Assembly (NCBI GenBank): GCA_022772475.1
Contig: JALEZQ010000001.1
Span: forward strand, 1 to 38,046
Reading direction: 5' to 3'
Source of the DNA: Bacteroidales bacterium
GTDB lineage: Bacteria; Bacteroidota; Bacteroidia; Bacteroidales; Bacteroidaceae
Length of the DNA stretch: 38,046 bases
A program made the translations under genes and the position numbers. The notes under the pieces are model-generated. The model was not told the DNA's origin. It saw nothing but the letters and a program-made list of their open reading frames with translations, and did not search any database. Position 1 is the first letter of the stretch. Each line of letters begins with the position of its first letter. Of this stretch, positions 1 through 7,518 are shown piece by piece.

Positions 1-61
1 CCTTGCTGTAGTGCCGCAACTCAGACAGCAGACGCGGCTTGAATGCAATGCTTGCTTTCAT
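1..61 (-). CDS. N-terminal fragment of a probable SulP-family anion transporter (cut by window edge)
   Basis: Reading the minus strand from an ATG at 61 gives 20 open codons that run off the window. The segment FKPRLLSELRHYSK resembles the cytoplasmic N-terminus that precedes the first membrane helix in Bacteroidetes SulP (SLC26-like) sulfate/bicarbonate transporters. A good Bacteroidetes -7 box lies about 50 bp upstream on the same strand, which supports a real gene start here. Only the first residues are visible, so no transporter domain can be seen. The gene start is fairly secure. The family call is inference from a short resemblance and could be wrong. Confidence 0.5.
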   Translation of the reverse strand, partial: MKASIAFKPRLLSELRHYSK

Positions 62-109
62 ACGTTTACGAAGAATGGCTTTGTGTGAACGTTTCTAAAA
101 ATTATGCTG

Positions 110-117
110 CAAAGGTA
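110..117 (-). promoter_or_regulatory. Minus-strand -7 box for the partial transporter gene
   Basis: On the minus strand the bases read TACCTTTG, a full match to the Bacteroidetes TAnnTTTG -7 element. The expected -33 TTTG at 19 nt spacing is absent. It would give a leader of roughly 45 nt before the ATG at 61. The stretch between here and the frr promoter (118-303) shows no convincing gene. Confidence 0.5.
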
Positions 118-303
118 AGAAATAGTCGCCGATTGCTGACGCCTGTCTTCACACTAACTCACTTTTTGTGCAAAAGGCTACGCCGATTGTCACCTGCACC
201 TGCCAAACCACCCGAAATGAGCCCCGGGCGGCCCCTCGCAAGGCGGCGACGGACCGTCCACGGCCGCCACGGCCACGCCCGTCTCAAAAAAAAATAAGCC
301 CCG

Positions 304-334
304 TTTGCAGATTACCCGCTTTTACGTATATTTG
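304..334 (+). promoter_or_regulatory. Bacteroidetes housekeeping promoter for frr
   Basis: TTTG at 304-307, exactly 19 nt, then TATATTTG at 327-334: a perfect match to the sigma-ABfr consensus. Transcription would start near 341, leaving a leader of about 78 nt before the frr ATG at 419. It probably drives frr-rsgA and perhaps the nfeD-like gene. Confidence 0.85.
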
Positions 335-418
335 CAAACGATAATGGCGGCATAGGCCCGGCGACCGGCATCGCAGTCACCCCCATGCCGCCCCACACAT
401 TCTCACACCCCAATCCCT

Positions 419-979
419 ATGATCGACGTAAAGAAATGCCTCGCCGACTGCGAGGAAAAAATGGAGATGAGCGTGCTCCATCTCGAGGAAACCCTGTCGC
501 ACATCCGCGCCGGCAAGGCCAACGTGCATATCCTCGACGAAATACGTGTCAACAACTACGGCGTGCCCTCGCCCCTCAACAACGTGGCCGCCATCACCAC
601 CCCCGACGCCCGCACCATCGCCATCAAGCCCTGGGACAAGAAGATGTTTCCCGTCATTGAGAAGGCCATCATCGACAGCAACGTCGGCATCATGCCCGAA
701 AACAACGGCGAGGTGATCCGCCTGGGCATCCCGCCCCTCACCGAGGAGCGCCGCCGCGACCTGACCAAGCAGTGCAACCGCGAGGCCGAGGAAGCCAAGG
801 TGGCCATCCGCAACGCCCGCCGCGACGGCATCGACAAACTCAAGAAGGCCATCAAGGACGGCCTCTCCGAAGACGTGGAGAAGGATGCCGAGGCTGACCT
901 GCAGAAAATCCACGACAAGCAGGTCAAGAAGGTCGAGGAACTGCTGGCGCAGAAGAACAAAGAAATCATGACCGTCTGA
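419..979 (+). CDS. frr: Ribosome recycling factor
   Basis: This 186-residue protein has the normal length for RRF. RRF acts with EF-G to split post-termination ribosomes and release mRNA and tRNA. Family hallmarks are visible: an N-terminal helix with the HIRAGKAN segment, the domain II stretch around PWDKKMFPVIEKAI, and the C-terminal basic helix with LTEERRRDLTKQ and a Lys/Glu-rich end. The ATG at 419 is the only sensible start, about 80 nt downstream of a perfect promoter. Four bases separate its stop from the GTG of rsgA, so the two are almost certainly co-transcribed. Identification is secure. Confidence 0.97.
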   Translation: MIDVKKCLADCEEKMEMSVLHLEETLSHIRAGKANVHILDEIRVNNYGVPSPLNNVAAITTPDARTIAIKPWDKKMFPVIEKAIIDSNVGIMPENNGEVIRLGIPPLTEERRRDLTKQCNREAEEAKVAIRNARRDGIDKLKKAIKDGLSEDVEKDAEADLQKIHDKQVKKVEELLAQKNKEIMTV

Positions 980-983
980 GCCT

Positions 984-1982
984 GTGGCACAGCACAAGGA
1001 CGACCAATCCACGCTGCACGGCATCGTCGTGCGCAACACCGGCAGTGCCTATATCGTGCGCACCGACGACGGGCGCGAGGTGGAGTGTCGCGTCAAGGGC
1101 AACTTTCGCCTGCGCGGCATACGCTCCACCAACCCCGTGGCCGTCGGTGACGGTGTCACCCTGCGCCAACAGCAGGGCGCACACCATCAGGCCGACGCTC
1201 AGGCTGCCGCCACGCAGACCCTCTTCATCACCGAGATAGACGAGCGCCGCAACTATATCGTGCGCAAGGCCTCCAACCTGTCGAAGCAGAGCCATATCCT
1301 CGCCGCCAACATCGACCTGGCCCTCCTCGTCGTCACCGTGGCGCGGCCGCAGACCACGACCACCTTCATCGACCGCTTCCTGGCCACCGCCGAGGCCTAC
1401 CGCGTGCCCGCGGCCCTCGTCATCAACAAGATGGACCAGTTGACGGACGACGAACGGCAGGAGGCCGACTATCTCGGCCACATCTACGGCGCTATAGGCT
1501 ACCCCGTCTTCATGGTCAGCGCCCTCACCGGCGACGGGCTCGACGCCCTCCGGACGGCCATGCAGGGGCAGACCTCCCTGCTGGCGGGCCACTCCGGCGT
1601 GGGCAAATCGACGCTGATCAACCGCTTCGTGCCCGACGCCCATGCCCGCACGGCCGGCATCTCCGATGCCCACGGCACAGGGATGCACACCACGACCTTC
1701 AGCGAACTATACACCCTGCCCGAAGGCGGCGCCCTCATCGACATCCCCGGCATCAAGGGCTTCGGCACGTTCAATATGGAGCGCGAAGAGGTGGCCCACT
1801 TCTTCCGCGACATCTTCGCCCTCTCCGCCGACTGCCGTTTCAACAACTGCACGCACACCCACGAACCCGGCTGCGCCGTGCTCCGGGCCCTCGAAGACCA
1901 CCGCCTGGCGCCCTCGCGCTACGCCTCCTACCTCTCGATGCTCGACGACAAGGACGAGTCGAAATACCGCGAAGCCTTCTGA
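984..1982 (+). CDS. rsgA: Ribosome small-subunit-dependent GTPase A
   Basis: RsgA is a circularly permuted GTPase that checks late 30S subunit maturation. This 332-residue protein has an N-terminal OB fold (about residues 10-80, containing VKGNFRLRGIRSTNPVAVGD). The permuted GTPase motifs follow in the order NKMD (G4), GHSGVGKST (G1, P-loop) and DIPG (G3). A C-terminal zinc site follows, with the Cys-x4-Cys-x-His-x4-Cys pattern in CRFNNCTHTHEPGC. The start is GTG at 984. No in-frame ATG occurs before the OB fold, and the GTG gives the usual N-terminus. It sits 4 bp after frr, so both ribosome-cycle factors are probably made from one mRNA. Confidence 0.96.
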   Translation: MAQHKDDQSTLHGIVVRNTGSAYIVRTDDGREVECRVKGNFRLRGIRSTNPVAVGDGVTLRQQQGAHHQADAQAAATQTLFITEIDERRNYIVRKASNLSKQSHILAANIDLALLVVTVARPQTTTTFIDRFLATAEAYRVPAALVINKMDQLTDDERQEADYLGHIYGAIGYPVFMVSALTGDGLDALRTAMQGQTSLLAGHSGVGKSTLINRFVPDAHARTAGISDAHGTGMHTTTFSELYTLPEGGALIDIPGIKGFGTFNMEREEVAHFFRDIFALSADCRFNNCTHTHEPGCAVLRALEDHRLAPSRYASYLSMLDDKDESKYREAF

Positions 1983-2037
1983 GCGGCCCCATTTCGCGGC
2001 TCTGTTCTCACCAACCCACCGCAACACCCTCCGCCCC

Positions 2038-2499
2038 ATGCTGTCCGTCATTATCACCCTCACCATCCTGGCCCTCCTCCTTATGGCCATCGAGGTGTTC
2101 CTCGTTCCCGGCTTCGGGCTGCCCGGCATCGCCGGCGTCGCCTGCATGGTGGCCGTCAACGTGCTCACCGCCTGCACCTATGGCCTGTGGGCCTCGCTGC
2201 TGAGCCTCGCCCTCTCTATCGTTCTCATCGTGTTGGCCATGTGGTGGGCAGCGCGCTCGAAGACCCTCGAACGCCTCTCACTTCACGCCGAGATACGCTC
2301 CACCTCCGCCAATGCCGACCAGCTCGCCGTCGTCGTCGGCGAGCGTGGCGTGGCCCTGACCCGTCTGGCCCTCATCGGCAACGCGCAGATTGGCGGACGC
2401 ACCGTCGAGGTCAAGAGCGAAGGCGGATTCATCGAAGAGGGTACGCCCCTCGTCGTCACCCGCGTCGATACCGCGCAGGTCATGGTGCGCCCGGCATAG
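2038..2499 (+). CDS. NfeD-like membrane protein with C-terminal OB domain
   Basis: The protein is 153 residues. Two hydrophobic segments (about residues 1-35 and 38-68) are joined by the motif VFLVPGFGLPGIAG, typical of NfeD proteins. A soluble C-terminal domain (about 95-150) contains VGERGVALTRLALIGNAQIGG and EGTPLVVTRVD, as in the NfeD OB fold. NfeD proteins normally partner with SPFH/flotillin membrane-scaffold proteins. No such partner is next door; mscL follows instead. The ATG at 2038 is chosen because reading upstream in this frame only overlaps rsgA out of frame. The family is well supported, the cellular role is inferred. Confidence 0.88.
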   Translation: MLSVIITLTILALLLMAIEVFLVPGFGLPGIAGVACMVAVNVLTACTYGLWASLLSLALSIVLIVLAMWWAARSKTLERLSLHAEIRSTSANADQLAVVVGERGVALTRLALIGNAQIGGRTVEVKSEGGFIEEGTPLVVTRVDTAQVMVRPA

Positions 2500-2564
2500 G
2501 CACGTTCCGCGCAGAGTAAGACTATCACACCTAATTAATAATAAGCAAAGCAACAGCAAACCTT

Positions 2565-2987
2565 ATGGCAAAATCTACCTTTGTCCAAGACTTCAAGGCC
2601 TTCGCCATGCGCGGCAACGTGCTCGATATGGCAGTCGGTGTCATCATCGGCGGCGCCTTCGGTAAAATTGTCTCCTCCCTCGTGGCCGACATCATCATGC
2701 CACTCATAGGCTGCGTCGTAGGCGGCGTCGATTTCACGAAGTTGAGCGTCACCCTCAAGGAAGCCGTCGGCGAAGAGCCCGCCGTGCTCTTCAACTACGG
2801 CAACTTCCTGCAGAACCTCTTCGACTTTATCATCATCGCCTTCTCCATCTTCATCTTCATCCGCCTCATCTCCAGGTTCCACCGCAAGCAGGAGGAGAAG
2901 CCCGCTGAGCCCGCTGCGCCTCCCGCACCCAGCAAGGAAGAGCAACTTCTCACGGAGATCCGCGATCTGCTCAAGGAAAAGAAATAA
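2565..2987 (+). CDS. mscL: Large-conductance mechanosensitive channel
   Basis: MscL is a pentameric inner-membrane channel that opens under membrane tension to release solutes on hypo-osmotic shock. The 140-residue protein has the typical N-terminal amphipathic helix, TM1 with the conserved stretch [20 protein letters not shown], and a periplasmic loop. TM2 (about 88-110, [15 protein letters not shown]) and a charged, Pro/Ala-rich C-terminal helical bundle follow. The length is normal. It stands 65 bp after the nfeD-like gene and is followed by a terminator at 3031-3063, so it ends this transcription block. The call is secure. Confidence 0.97.
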   Translation: MAKSTFVQDFKAFAMRGNVLDMAVGVIIGGAFGKIVSSLVADIIMPLIGCVVGGVDFTKLSVTLKEAVGEEPAVLFNYGNFLQNLFDFIIIAFSIFIFIRLISRFHRKQEEKPAEPAAPPAPSKEEQLLTEIRDLLKEKK

Positions 2988-3030
2988 GTTGCACGGCCTC
3001 GCTTCTTACCAGCAGGCCCATAATCACCAC

Positions 3031-3063
3031 GAGGCTGTGTCAAAATTGGCGCAGCCTTTTTTT
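3031..3063 (+). terminator. Rho-independent terminator after mscL
   Basis: GGCTGTG at 3033-3039 pairs with CGCAGCC at 3050-3056 (seven pairs, one G-U) and is followed by a run of seven T. It closes the frr-rsgA-nfeD-mscL block. Confidence 0.75.
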
Positions 3064-3070
3064 ATAATAG

Positions 3071-3078
3071 TAACTTTG
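3071..3078 (+). promoter_or_regulatory. -7 box upstream of the DUF1016 remnant
   Basis: TAACTTTG matches the TAnnTTTG -7 element. The nearest -33-like sequence is TTGG at 3046-3049 with 21 nt spacing, which is poor. It lies just after the mscL terminator and 20 bp before the ATG at 3099. Confidence 0.45.
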
Positions 3079-3098
3079 TAAACGAATTAAAGAAAAGT

Positions 3099-3491
3099 AT
3101 GGTTAAGAACACAAAGATACAAGTGGTTGATAACTTGACGGATAATTTTCGAGGTTATGCGGCATTGCTTCGCAAAATCAAACAACGGGTACTGCTTGCC
3201 CAGCAACGAGTAATTTATGCCGCTAACGAAGAAATGCTTCGGATGTATTGGGACGTTGGCGAAATGTTACAGCAAAGCCAAGATGCTGACGGTTGGGGCA
3301 AGAAAACCTTGCAACGGTTGGCTGTGGATTTGAAGAATGATTATTCCGAGATAAGGGGTTTTTCTGTACGCAATATGCAGTGCATGATACAGTTTTTTAA
3401 CGAATATAATCAGGAACTTACGATGGTGAAAGGGGGTGTTTTTCCAATTACGCAACCAGTGGTTGCGCAATTAGGTCAGCATGGAGATTAG
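3099..3491 (+). pseudogene. Truncated DUF1016 (YhcG-type) nuclease, N-terminal domain only
   Basis: The 130 codons match the N-terminal domain of DUF1016 proteins (PDDEXK nuclease family, often with restriction or mobile loci). Seen are the segments LLRKIKQRVLLAQQRVIYAANE, MYWDVGEM, GWGKKTLQRLAVDLKNDY, GFSVRNMQ and ITQPVVAQL. Intact members run to over 300 residues and carry the catalytic domain after this point. Here the homology stops at PVVAQL, followed only by GQHGD and a stop. The reading frame runs 11 bp into a GNAT fragment, so a deletion has fused the two remnants. The tract is AT-richer than its surroundings, which suggests transfer. It is not expected to be an active nuclease. Confidence 0.85.
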
Positions 3492-3698
3492 GAATTTGGA
3501 GTACACCGATTTTGAAGTCCTCTTTCACGGCTTTGAAAAAGCATTTGCCGATTACGAGATACGCTTTGAAAAAAATGAGGTGCGCGCTATGCTCAAACGG
3601 TGCGGATATAATCCACAATTATCATTTGCCGCCTTTGATAATGGCGAAATCGTAGCATTACCTTGAACGGAACAGGAACATTCAATGGTGTTCCTACG
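3481..3698 (+). pseudogene. Frameshifted, truncated GNAT-family N-acetyltransferase
   Basis: An ATG at 3481 opens MEIRNLEYTDFEVLFHGFEK, typical of a GNAT N-terminus, and the frame ends early at TGA 3664-3666. The expected continuation (TLNGTGTFNGVPT) is present in another frame from 3660 to 3698. GCA-TT-ACC at 3655-3662 is explained by loss of one T from an original GCA-TTT-ACC. After GVPT the resemblance ends, and the acetyl-CoA-binding motif is missing. The gene is therefore disrupted twice, by a 1-bp deletion and by loss of its 3' two thirds. The acetylated substrate is unknown. Confidence 0.82.
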
Positions 3699-3874
3699 TG
3701 GCGTTTAGTCGCGTTATGGTCCGCTTCTTTTTGCCCACCCCGAAGGTATCATGGCCGTGGGCTTACCACATGTTTTTGGGAAACGCAAGCGGCGCATTTG
3801 ATTTTCTTTTCGTAACTTTGCCCCTGCGGCAGACTTCCCGCACAACCATCATCCGTTAAGGCACTTTTCCCAAT
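3699..3874. other. Gap between the GNAT remnant and tetR, with a tetR -7 box
   Basis: No gene is visible. TAACTTTG at 3813-3820 is a full -7 element about 55 bp upstream of the tetR ATG. No TTTG sits 19 nt before it; the closest TTTG, at 3797-3800, is only 12 nt away. The GNAT fragment loses homology at the left edge of this gap, so a deletion endpoint probably lies there. Confidence 0.45.
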
Positions 3875-4498
3875 ATGGCCCCAATACCCAAATCTCCCGT
3901 ACAAGTGCGGCAGACCGTCATACAGGCTGCCACGCAATATATCAAAGAACACGGATTGCGCTCGTTCACGATGGACGAACTGGCGCATAACCTGCGTATG
4001 TCCAAACGCACGCTCTATCAGGTGTTTAGTGATAAGGAAGACCTTGTGTTCCACTGTTTTGAAGCAGAGAACAAGGTGCGTGCCGAGCGCGTGGCGGAGA
4101 TAATGGCCGGTTCGGAAGACGTGCTCGACGTCATGCTCAAGGTCGTGGCCTATGAGATGCAGAAGTTTGGCGACATGCGGCCCGCCACCATCGAGGAATT
4201 GCAGAAGTTTCCCAAGGTTGTGGCCCTGCTCGAGAAGCAGCGTCGCGAGCAATCGACGCAGGGGGCACAATTTTTCGAGAAGGGCGTAGAGCAGGGACTT
4301 TTCCTCAAGGGCATTGACTACACCATCGTCGATTCCATAATGCGCAATATGATTCGCAACGCCATGTACGAGGATACGATGCGGGAAGTCAGTTTTAACC
4401 ACATTTTTCGCCACGCCGCCCTTATCTACCTCCGCGGCTGCGCTACCCCCAAGGGCATAGAGCGTATCGACGCCTTCCTGAGTGCGTTGCCCCAATGA
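3875..4498 (+). CDS. TetR/AcrR-family transcriptional regulator
   Basis: The 207-residue protein has a TetR N-terminal DNA-binding domain. Its helix-turn-helix is at about residues 31-51 (FTMDELAHNLRMSKRTLYQVF), followed by SDKEDLVFHCFE, the usual start of helix 4. The remaining 140 residues are helical and of the variable ligand-binding type, so the effector cannot be named. No efflux pump or enzyme adjoins it. Upstream is a pseudogene scar and downstream, 6 bp past the stop, the 72-bp repeat array begins. It may regulate itself or distant genes. Family certain, target unknown. Confidence 0.93.
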   Translation: MAPIPKSPVQVRQTVIQAATQYIKEHGLRSFTMDELAHNLRMSKRTLYQVFSDKEDLVFHCFEAENKVRAERVAEIMAGSEDVLDVMLKVVAYEMQKFGDMRPATIEELQKFPKVVALLEKQRREQSTQGAQFFEKGVEQGLFLKGIDYTIVDSIMRNMIRNAMYEDTMREVSFNHIFRHAALIYLRGCATPKGIERIDAFLSALPQ

Positions 4499-4504
4499 TT
4501 ATAC

Positions 4505-5268
4505 ACGACAACCAACACAACGGGAACAACTTTGCTTGTTGTACAAGTTGTTCCCGTTGTCGTCTTAAAATATACACGACAACCAACACAACAAGAACAA
4601 CATTCTTGGTTGTACAAGTTGTTCCCGTTGTCGTCCCAAAAATATACACGACAACCAAAACAACGGAGACCACATACTTTGTTGTATAAGTTGTTCCCGT
4701 TGTCGTCCTAAAAATATAACACGACAACCAAAACAACGGGGACAACATACTTTGTTGTATAAGTTGTTCAAGTTGTCGTCCTAAAAATATAATACGACAA
4801 CCAACACAACGGAGACCACATACTTTGTTGTATAAGTTGTTCCCGTTGTCGTCCTAAAATATAACACGACAACCAACACAACGGGGACAACTTTGCTTGT
4901 TGTATAAGTTGTTCCCGTTGTCGTCCTAAAAATATAACACGACAACCAGAACAACGGAGACCACATACTTTGTTGTATAAGTTGTTCAAGTTGTCGTCCT
5001 AAATATAACACGACAACCAAAGCAACGGGGACAACTTTCTTGGTTGTACAAGTTGTTCCCGTTGTCGTCCTAAAAATATAATACGACAACCAGAACAACG
5101 GAGACGACATACTTTGTTGTATAAGTTGTTCCAGTTGTCGTCCTAAAAATATAACACGACAACCAAAACAACGGGGACAACTTTCTTTGTTGTATAAGTT
5201 GTTCAAGTTGTCGTCCTAAAAAATGTACGACAACCAGAACAACGGGGACAACGTGTGTTGTTGTATGA
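4505..5268. repeat. Tandem array of 71-73 bp self-complementary units (10 full, 1 partial)
   Basis: Units begin with ACGACAACC at 4505, 4576, 4648, 4721, 4794, 4866, 4939, 5010, 5083, 5156 and 5227, giving periods of 71-73 bp. Each unit has an ACAAC-rich left half, a short centre near TTTGTTGTA, a GTTGT-rich right half ending GTTGTCGTCC, and an A/T-rich linker near TAAAAATATAAC. Left and right halves can fold into a long imperfect hairpin. Across each linker GTTGTCGT and ACGACAAC also form a perfect 8-bp inverted repeat. The changing period breaks every reading frame, so it is not coding. The last copy decays after 5250. It fills the whole gap between convergent tetR and tdk. Confidence 0.95.
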
Positions 5269-5284
5269 GCAAGTCCGTTCGGGT

Positions 5285-5860
5285 TTACCCCTGTTTCACC
5301 GCGTTGTAGCACTGGCGGCACAGCGGCTCGTATTCCAGCTTCTCCCCCAGCATCACGCGGCTGCTGCCCTCCACGATACGGTGAGAGACGTATGCCAGTG
5401 CGCCGCAACGCACGCAGATGGCATGCACCTTCGTCACCTCCTCCGCGATGGCACAGAGCGCCGGCATCGGTCCGAACGGTCGGCCCTGATAGTCCATGTC
5501 CAGTCCGGCGACAATCACCCGCTTACCACTGTCCGCCAGCGTATTGCATACCTCCACCAGACTGTCGCCAAAAAACTGTGCCTCGTCGATGCCCACTACG
5601 TCAGCCGCGTCGGCCAGCGGCAGGATGTCCGCCGCATCCGCCACCGGGCGCGAGGGGATGGCATTTGCGTCGTGCGAAACCACCTGTACGTCACTGTAGC
5701 GCGTGTCGATGGCCGGTTTGAAAATCTCCACCCGCTGGTGCGCAATCGTCGCGCGCCGCAGACGGCGGATCAGTTCTTCCGTCTTACCCGAAAACATCGA
5801 GCCGCATACCACCTCGATGTGGCCGCGGCGCAGGAAATCCTCCTGAAAAGTATGTGTCAT
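5285..5860 (-). CDS. tdk: Thymidine kinase
   Basis: This type II thymidine kinase phosphorylates thymidine to dTMP in nucleoside salvage. The 191-residue protein shows the P-loop [14 protein letters not shown] near residue 20 and the Walker B-like [10 protein letters not shown]. The lasso-region stretch [18 protein letters not shown] and structural zinc cysteines in CVRCG and CRQC are also present. The frame is open further upstream, but the ATG at 5860 gives the family's usual N-terminus and length. A Bacteroidetes -7 box lies about 125 bp upstream. It converges with tetR across the repeat array and is divergent from the rplC operon. Confidence 0.96.
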   Translation of the reverse strand: MTHTFQEDFLRRGHIEVVCGSMFSGKTEELIRRLRRATIAHQRVEIFKPAIDTRYSDVQVVSHDANAIPSRPVADAADILPLADAADVVGIDEAQFFGDSLVEVCNTLADSGKRVIVAGLDMDYQGRPFGPMPALCAIAEEVTKVHAICVRCGALAYVSHRIVEGSSRVMLGEKLEYEPLCRQCYNAVKQG

Positions 5861-5982
5861 GATAGAGTTGCTATGTGAGAAATATGCCTTGTCGGTCCGT
5901 CGGGAGCCCCAATGCACATGCTTACGTGTTCCTGTCAGGAAGATATGCCCGTACATGAGGGATGTGCAGCCCAAGACCGTCG

Positions 5983-5990
5983 CAAAGGTA
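5983..5990 (-). promoter_or_regulatory. -7 box for tdk
   Basis: On the minus strand this reads TACCTTTG, a full match to TAnnTTTG. At 19 nt spacing the -33 position reads CTTC, a weak match to TTTG. It would give a leader of about 115 nt before the tdk ATG. Confidence 0.5.
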
Positions 5991-6070
5991 ACGATAAAAG
6001 GTATGCTGCGAAGCGGGAACGGGCAATACAAAGAAAATCACGGGAATTTTGCAAAAAATCTTCACAATTA

Positions 6071-6101
6071 TTTGCCATGTGGGCAATAATGAGTAAATTT
6101 G
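6071..6101 (+). promoter_or_regulatory. Perfect sigma-ABfr promoter of the r-protein operon
   Basis: TTTG at 6071-6074, exactly 19 nt, then TAAATTTG at 6094-6101. Transcription should start near 6107. It shows that the operon is initiated directly before rplC rather than by read-through from a str operon. Confidence 0.88.
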
Positions 6102-6107
6102 CACGCT

Positions 6108-6254
6108 GAAAAGTAGGAAACGCAAGATAACTGCTTTGTATTGAGGCGCGAAGCCTCTAAGGTTAGCATTAACCCCTCCGCCCCGAGCGCCTGCAGCGTC
6201 TGGGCTACGGAATAAGAAGAAATCATAACTCATATTTTTATAATAAAGACTGAA
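6108..6254 (+). other. Untranslated leader of the r-protein operon
   Basis: The roughly 147-nt leader before rplC carries at least two small hairpins. GAGGC-GCGAA-GCCTC lies around 6144-6158, and a GC-rich fold around CGCCTGCAGCG follows in the next 60 nt. A long structured leader on the first r-protein gene is the usual place for feedback control by an operon product such as L4. No match to a known leader motif is claimed. Regulation here is inference. Confidence 0.35.
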
Positions 6255-6872
6255 ATGCCAGGATTATTAGGAAAGAAAATCGGAATGACATCCGTTTTCA
6301 GTGCCGACGGCAAGAATGTGCCGTGCACTGTGATTGAAGTAGGTCCTTGTGTGGTAACTCAGATCAAGAGCGTAGAAAAAGATGGTTACGCTGCCGTACA
6401 GGTAGGTTACCAGGACGCCAAAGAAAAGAACGTCAGCGCTCCCCTCCTGGGCCACTTCAAGAAAGCCGGCGTAACCCCCAAGCGCCATTTGGCTGAGTTT
6501 TCGGGTTTTGACAAGGAACTCAACCTGGGCGACACCCTCACCGTTGACCTCTTTGCAGATGCAGAGTATGTTGACGTGATTGGTACCTCTAAGGGTAAGG
6601 GCTTCCAGGGCGTTGTGAAGCGTCACGGCTTCGGTGGTGTAGGTCAGAGCACGCACGGTCAGGACGACCGTCTGCGTAAGCCCGGTTCGATCGGTGCCTG
6701 TTCTTACCCCGCCAAGGTTTTCAAGGGTCTGCGCATGGCCGGCCGTATGGGCGGTGACCGCGTGACCACGCAAAACCTCAGAGTATTAAAGGTTATTCCC
6801 GAACACAACCTCCTCCTTATCAAGGGGTCTGTGGCCGGCTGCAAAGGTTCAATCGTAATCATTGAAAAGTAA
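6255..6872 (+). CDS. rplC: 50S ribosomal protein L3
   Basis: L3 is an early-assembling 23S rRNA-binding protein whose long loop reaches toward the peptidyl-transferase centre. The 205-residue product starts [15 protein letters not shown], the standard L3 N-terminus. It carries the central loop signature [14 protein letters not shown] followed by SQSTHGQ-like and GRMGGDRVT segments. It is the first gene of the long operon, about 150 nt after a perfect promoter. Its stop codon overlaps the ATG of rplD by one base, which implies translational coupling. In most Bacteroidales rpsJ would precede it; here it does not. Confidence 0.98.
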   Translation: MPGLLGKKIGMTSVFSADGKNVPCTVIEVGPCVVTQIKSVEKDGYAAVQVGYQDAKEKNVSAPLLGHFKKAGVTPKRHLAEFSGFDKELNLGDTLTVDLFADAEYVDVIGTSKGKGFQGVVKRHGFGGVGQSTHGQDDRLRKPGSIGACSYPAKVFKGLRMAGRMGGDRVTTQNLRVLKVIPEHNLLLIKGSVAGCKGSIVIIEK

Positions 6873-7501
6873 TGGAAATCAGCGTATATAATATTAAGGG
6901 AGAAGACACCGGTCGTAAGGTGGTTCTCAACGATGACGTGTTTGCCATTGAGCCCAACGACCACGCTATCTACCTCGATGTGAAGCACTACCTCGCCGCA
7001 CAGCGCCAAGGTACCGCCAAAGCTAAGGAGCGCAGCGAAATGAGCGGCTCTACCCGCAAGCTCGGTCGTCAGAAGGGTGGCGGCGGTGCACGTCGCGGTG
7101 ATATCAACTCGCCCGTACTCGTTGGCGGTGCCCGCGTATTCGGTCCCCGTCCCCGCAACTACAGTTTCAAGCTCAACAAGAAGGTAAAGAGCCTCGCACG
7201 CCGCAGTGCCCTGACCTACAAGGCTCAGGAGAACGCCCTCGTCGTAGTGGAAGATTTCACCTTCGAAGCCCCCAAGACCAAGTCGTTCGTTGACGTGGTG
7301 AACAACCTCAAGGTCAGCGACAAGAAGGTGCTCATGGTGCTCCCCGGCGCCGACAAGAACGTCTATCTCTCGGCTCGCAACCTGCCCTGCGCCAAGGTGG
7401 CCATCGCTTCCGACATCAACACCTACGGTGTGCTCGACGCCGGCGTTATGGTAGTTACCGAAAGCGCCCTCAACCAAATCGAAGCTGTATTGACCAAATA
7501 A
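6872..7501 (+). CDS. rplD: 50S ribosomal protein L4
   Basis: L4 lines the exit tunnel and helps begin large-subunit assembly. In some bacteria it also represses its own operon. The 209-residue protein has the conserved tunnel-loop region [19 protein letters not shown] followed by [27 protein letters not shown]-terminal Rossmann-like half ends NQIEAVLTK. The ATG overlaps the rplC stop by one base, so translation of the two is probably coupled. Given the structured leader upstream of rplC, autoregulation by L4 is possible but not shown. Confidence 0.98.
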   Translation: MEISVYNIKGEDTGRKVVLNDDVFAIEPNDHAIYLDVKHYLAAQRQGTAKAKERSEMSGSTRKLGRQKGGGGARRGDINSPVLVGGARVFGPRPRNYSFKLNKKVKSLARRSALTYKAQENALVVVEDFTFEAPKTKSFVDVVNNLKVSDKKVLMVLPGADKNVYLSARNLPCAKVAIASDINTYGVLDAGVMVVTESALNQIEAVLTK

Positions 7502-7518
7502 TAAACACAGGTAAACAA

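Noticed and set aside
43-297. 84-codon plus-strand ORF before frr
   Set aside because: It overlaps the divergent transporter start and its -7 box, has an Arg/Pro-rich translation, and ends just before the frr promoter.
3749-4495. 248-codon ORF antisense to tetR
   Set aside because: TetR on the plus strand has a clear helix-turn-helix; the antisense product shows no family.
4505-5268. CRISPR array
   Set aside because: Units are directly repeated over their full 72 bp with no unique spacers, the repeat is self-complementary over its whole length, and no cas genes are nearby.
4505-5268. Integron attC cassette array
   Set aside because: Units hold no cassette genes, the arms do not fit the RYYYAAC/GTTRRRY boxes, and no integrase is present.
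4426-5408. Repetitive minus- and plus-strand ORFs across the 72-bp array
   Set aside because: The 71-73 bp period shifts frame from unit to unit. The predicted proteins are low-complexity translations of the repeat without start signals.
5861-6031. N-terminal extension of thymidine kinase
   Set aside because: The extension would include the -7 box and is not part of the family. The ATG at 5860 gives the standard length.
6108-6254. Known riboswitch or named r-protein leader
   Set aside because: Small hairpins are visible but no recognised motif could be matched by eye, so it is listed only as a leader.
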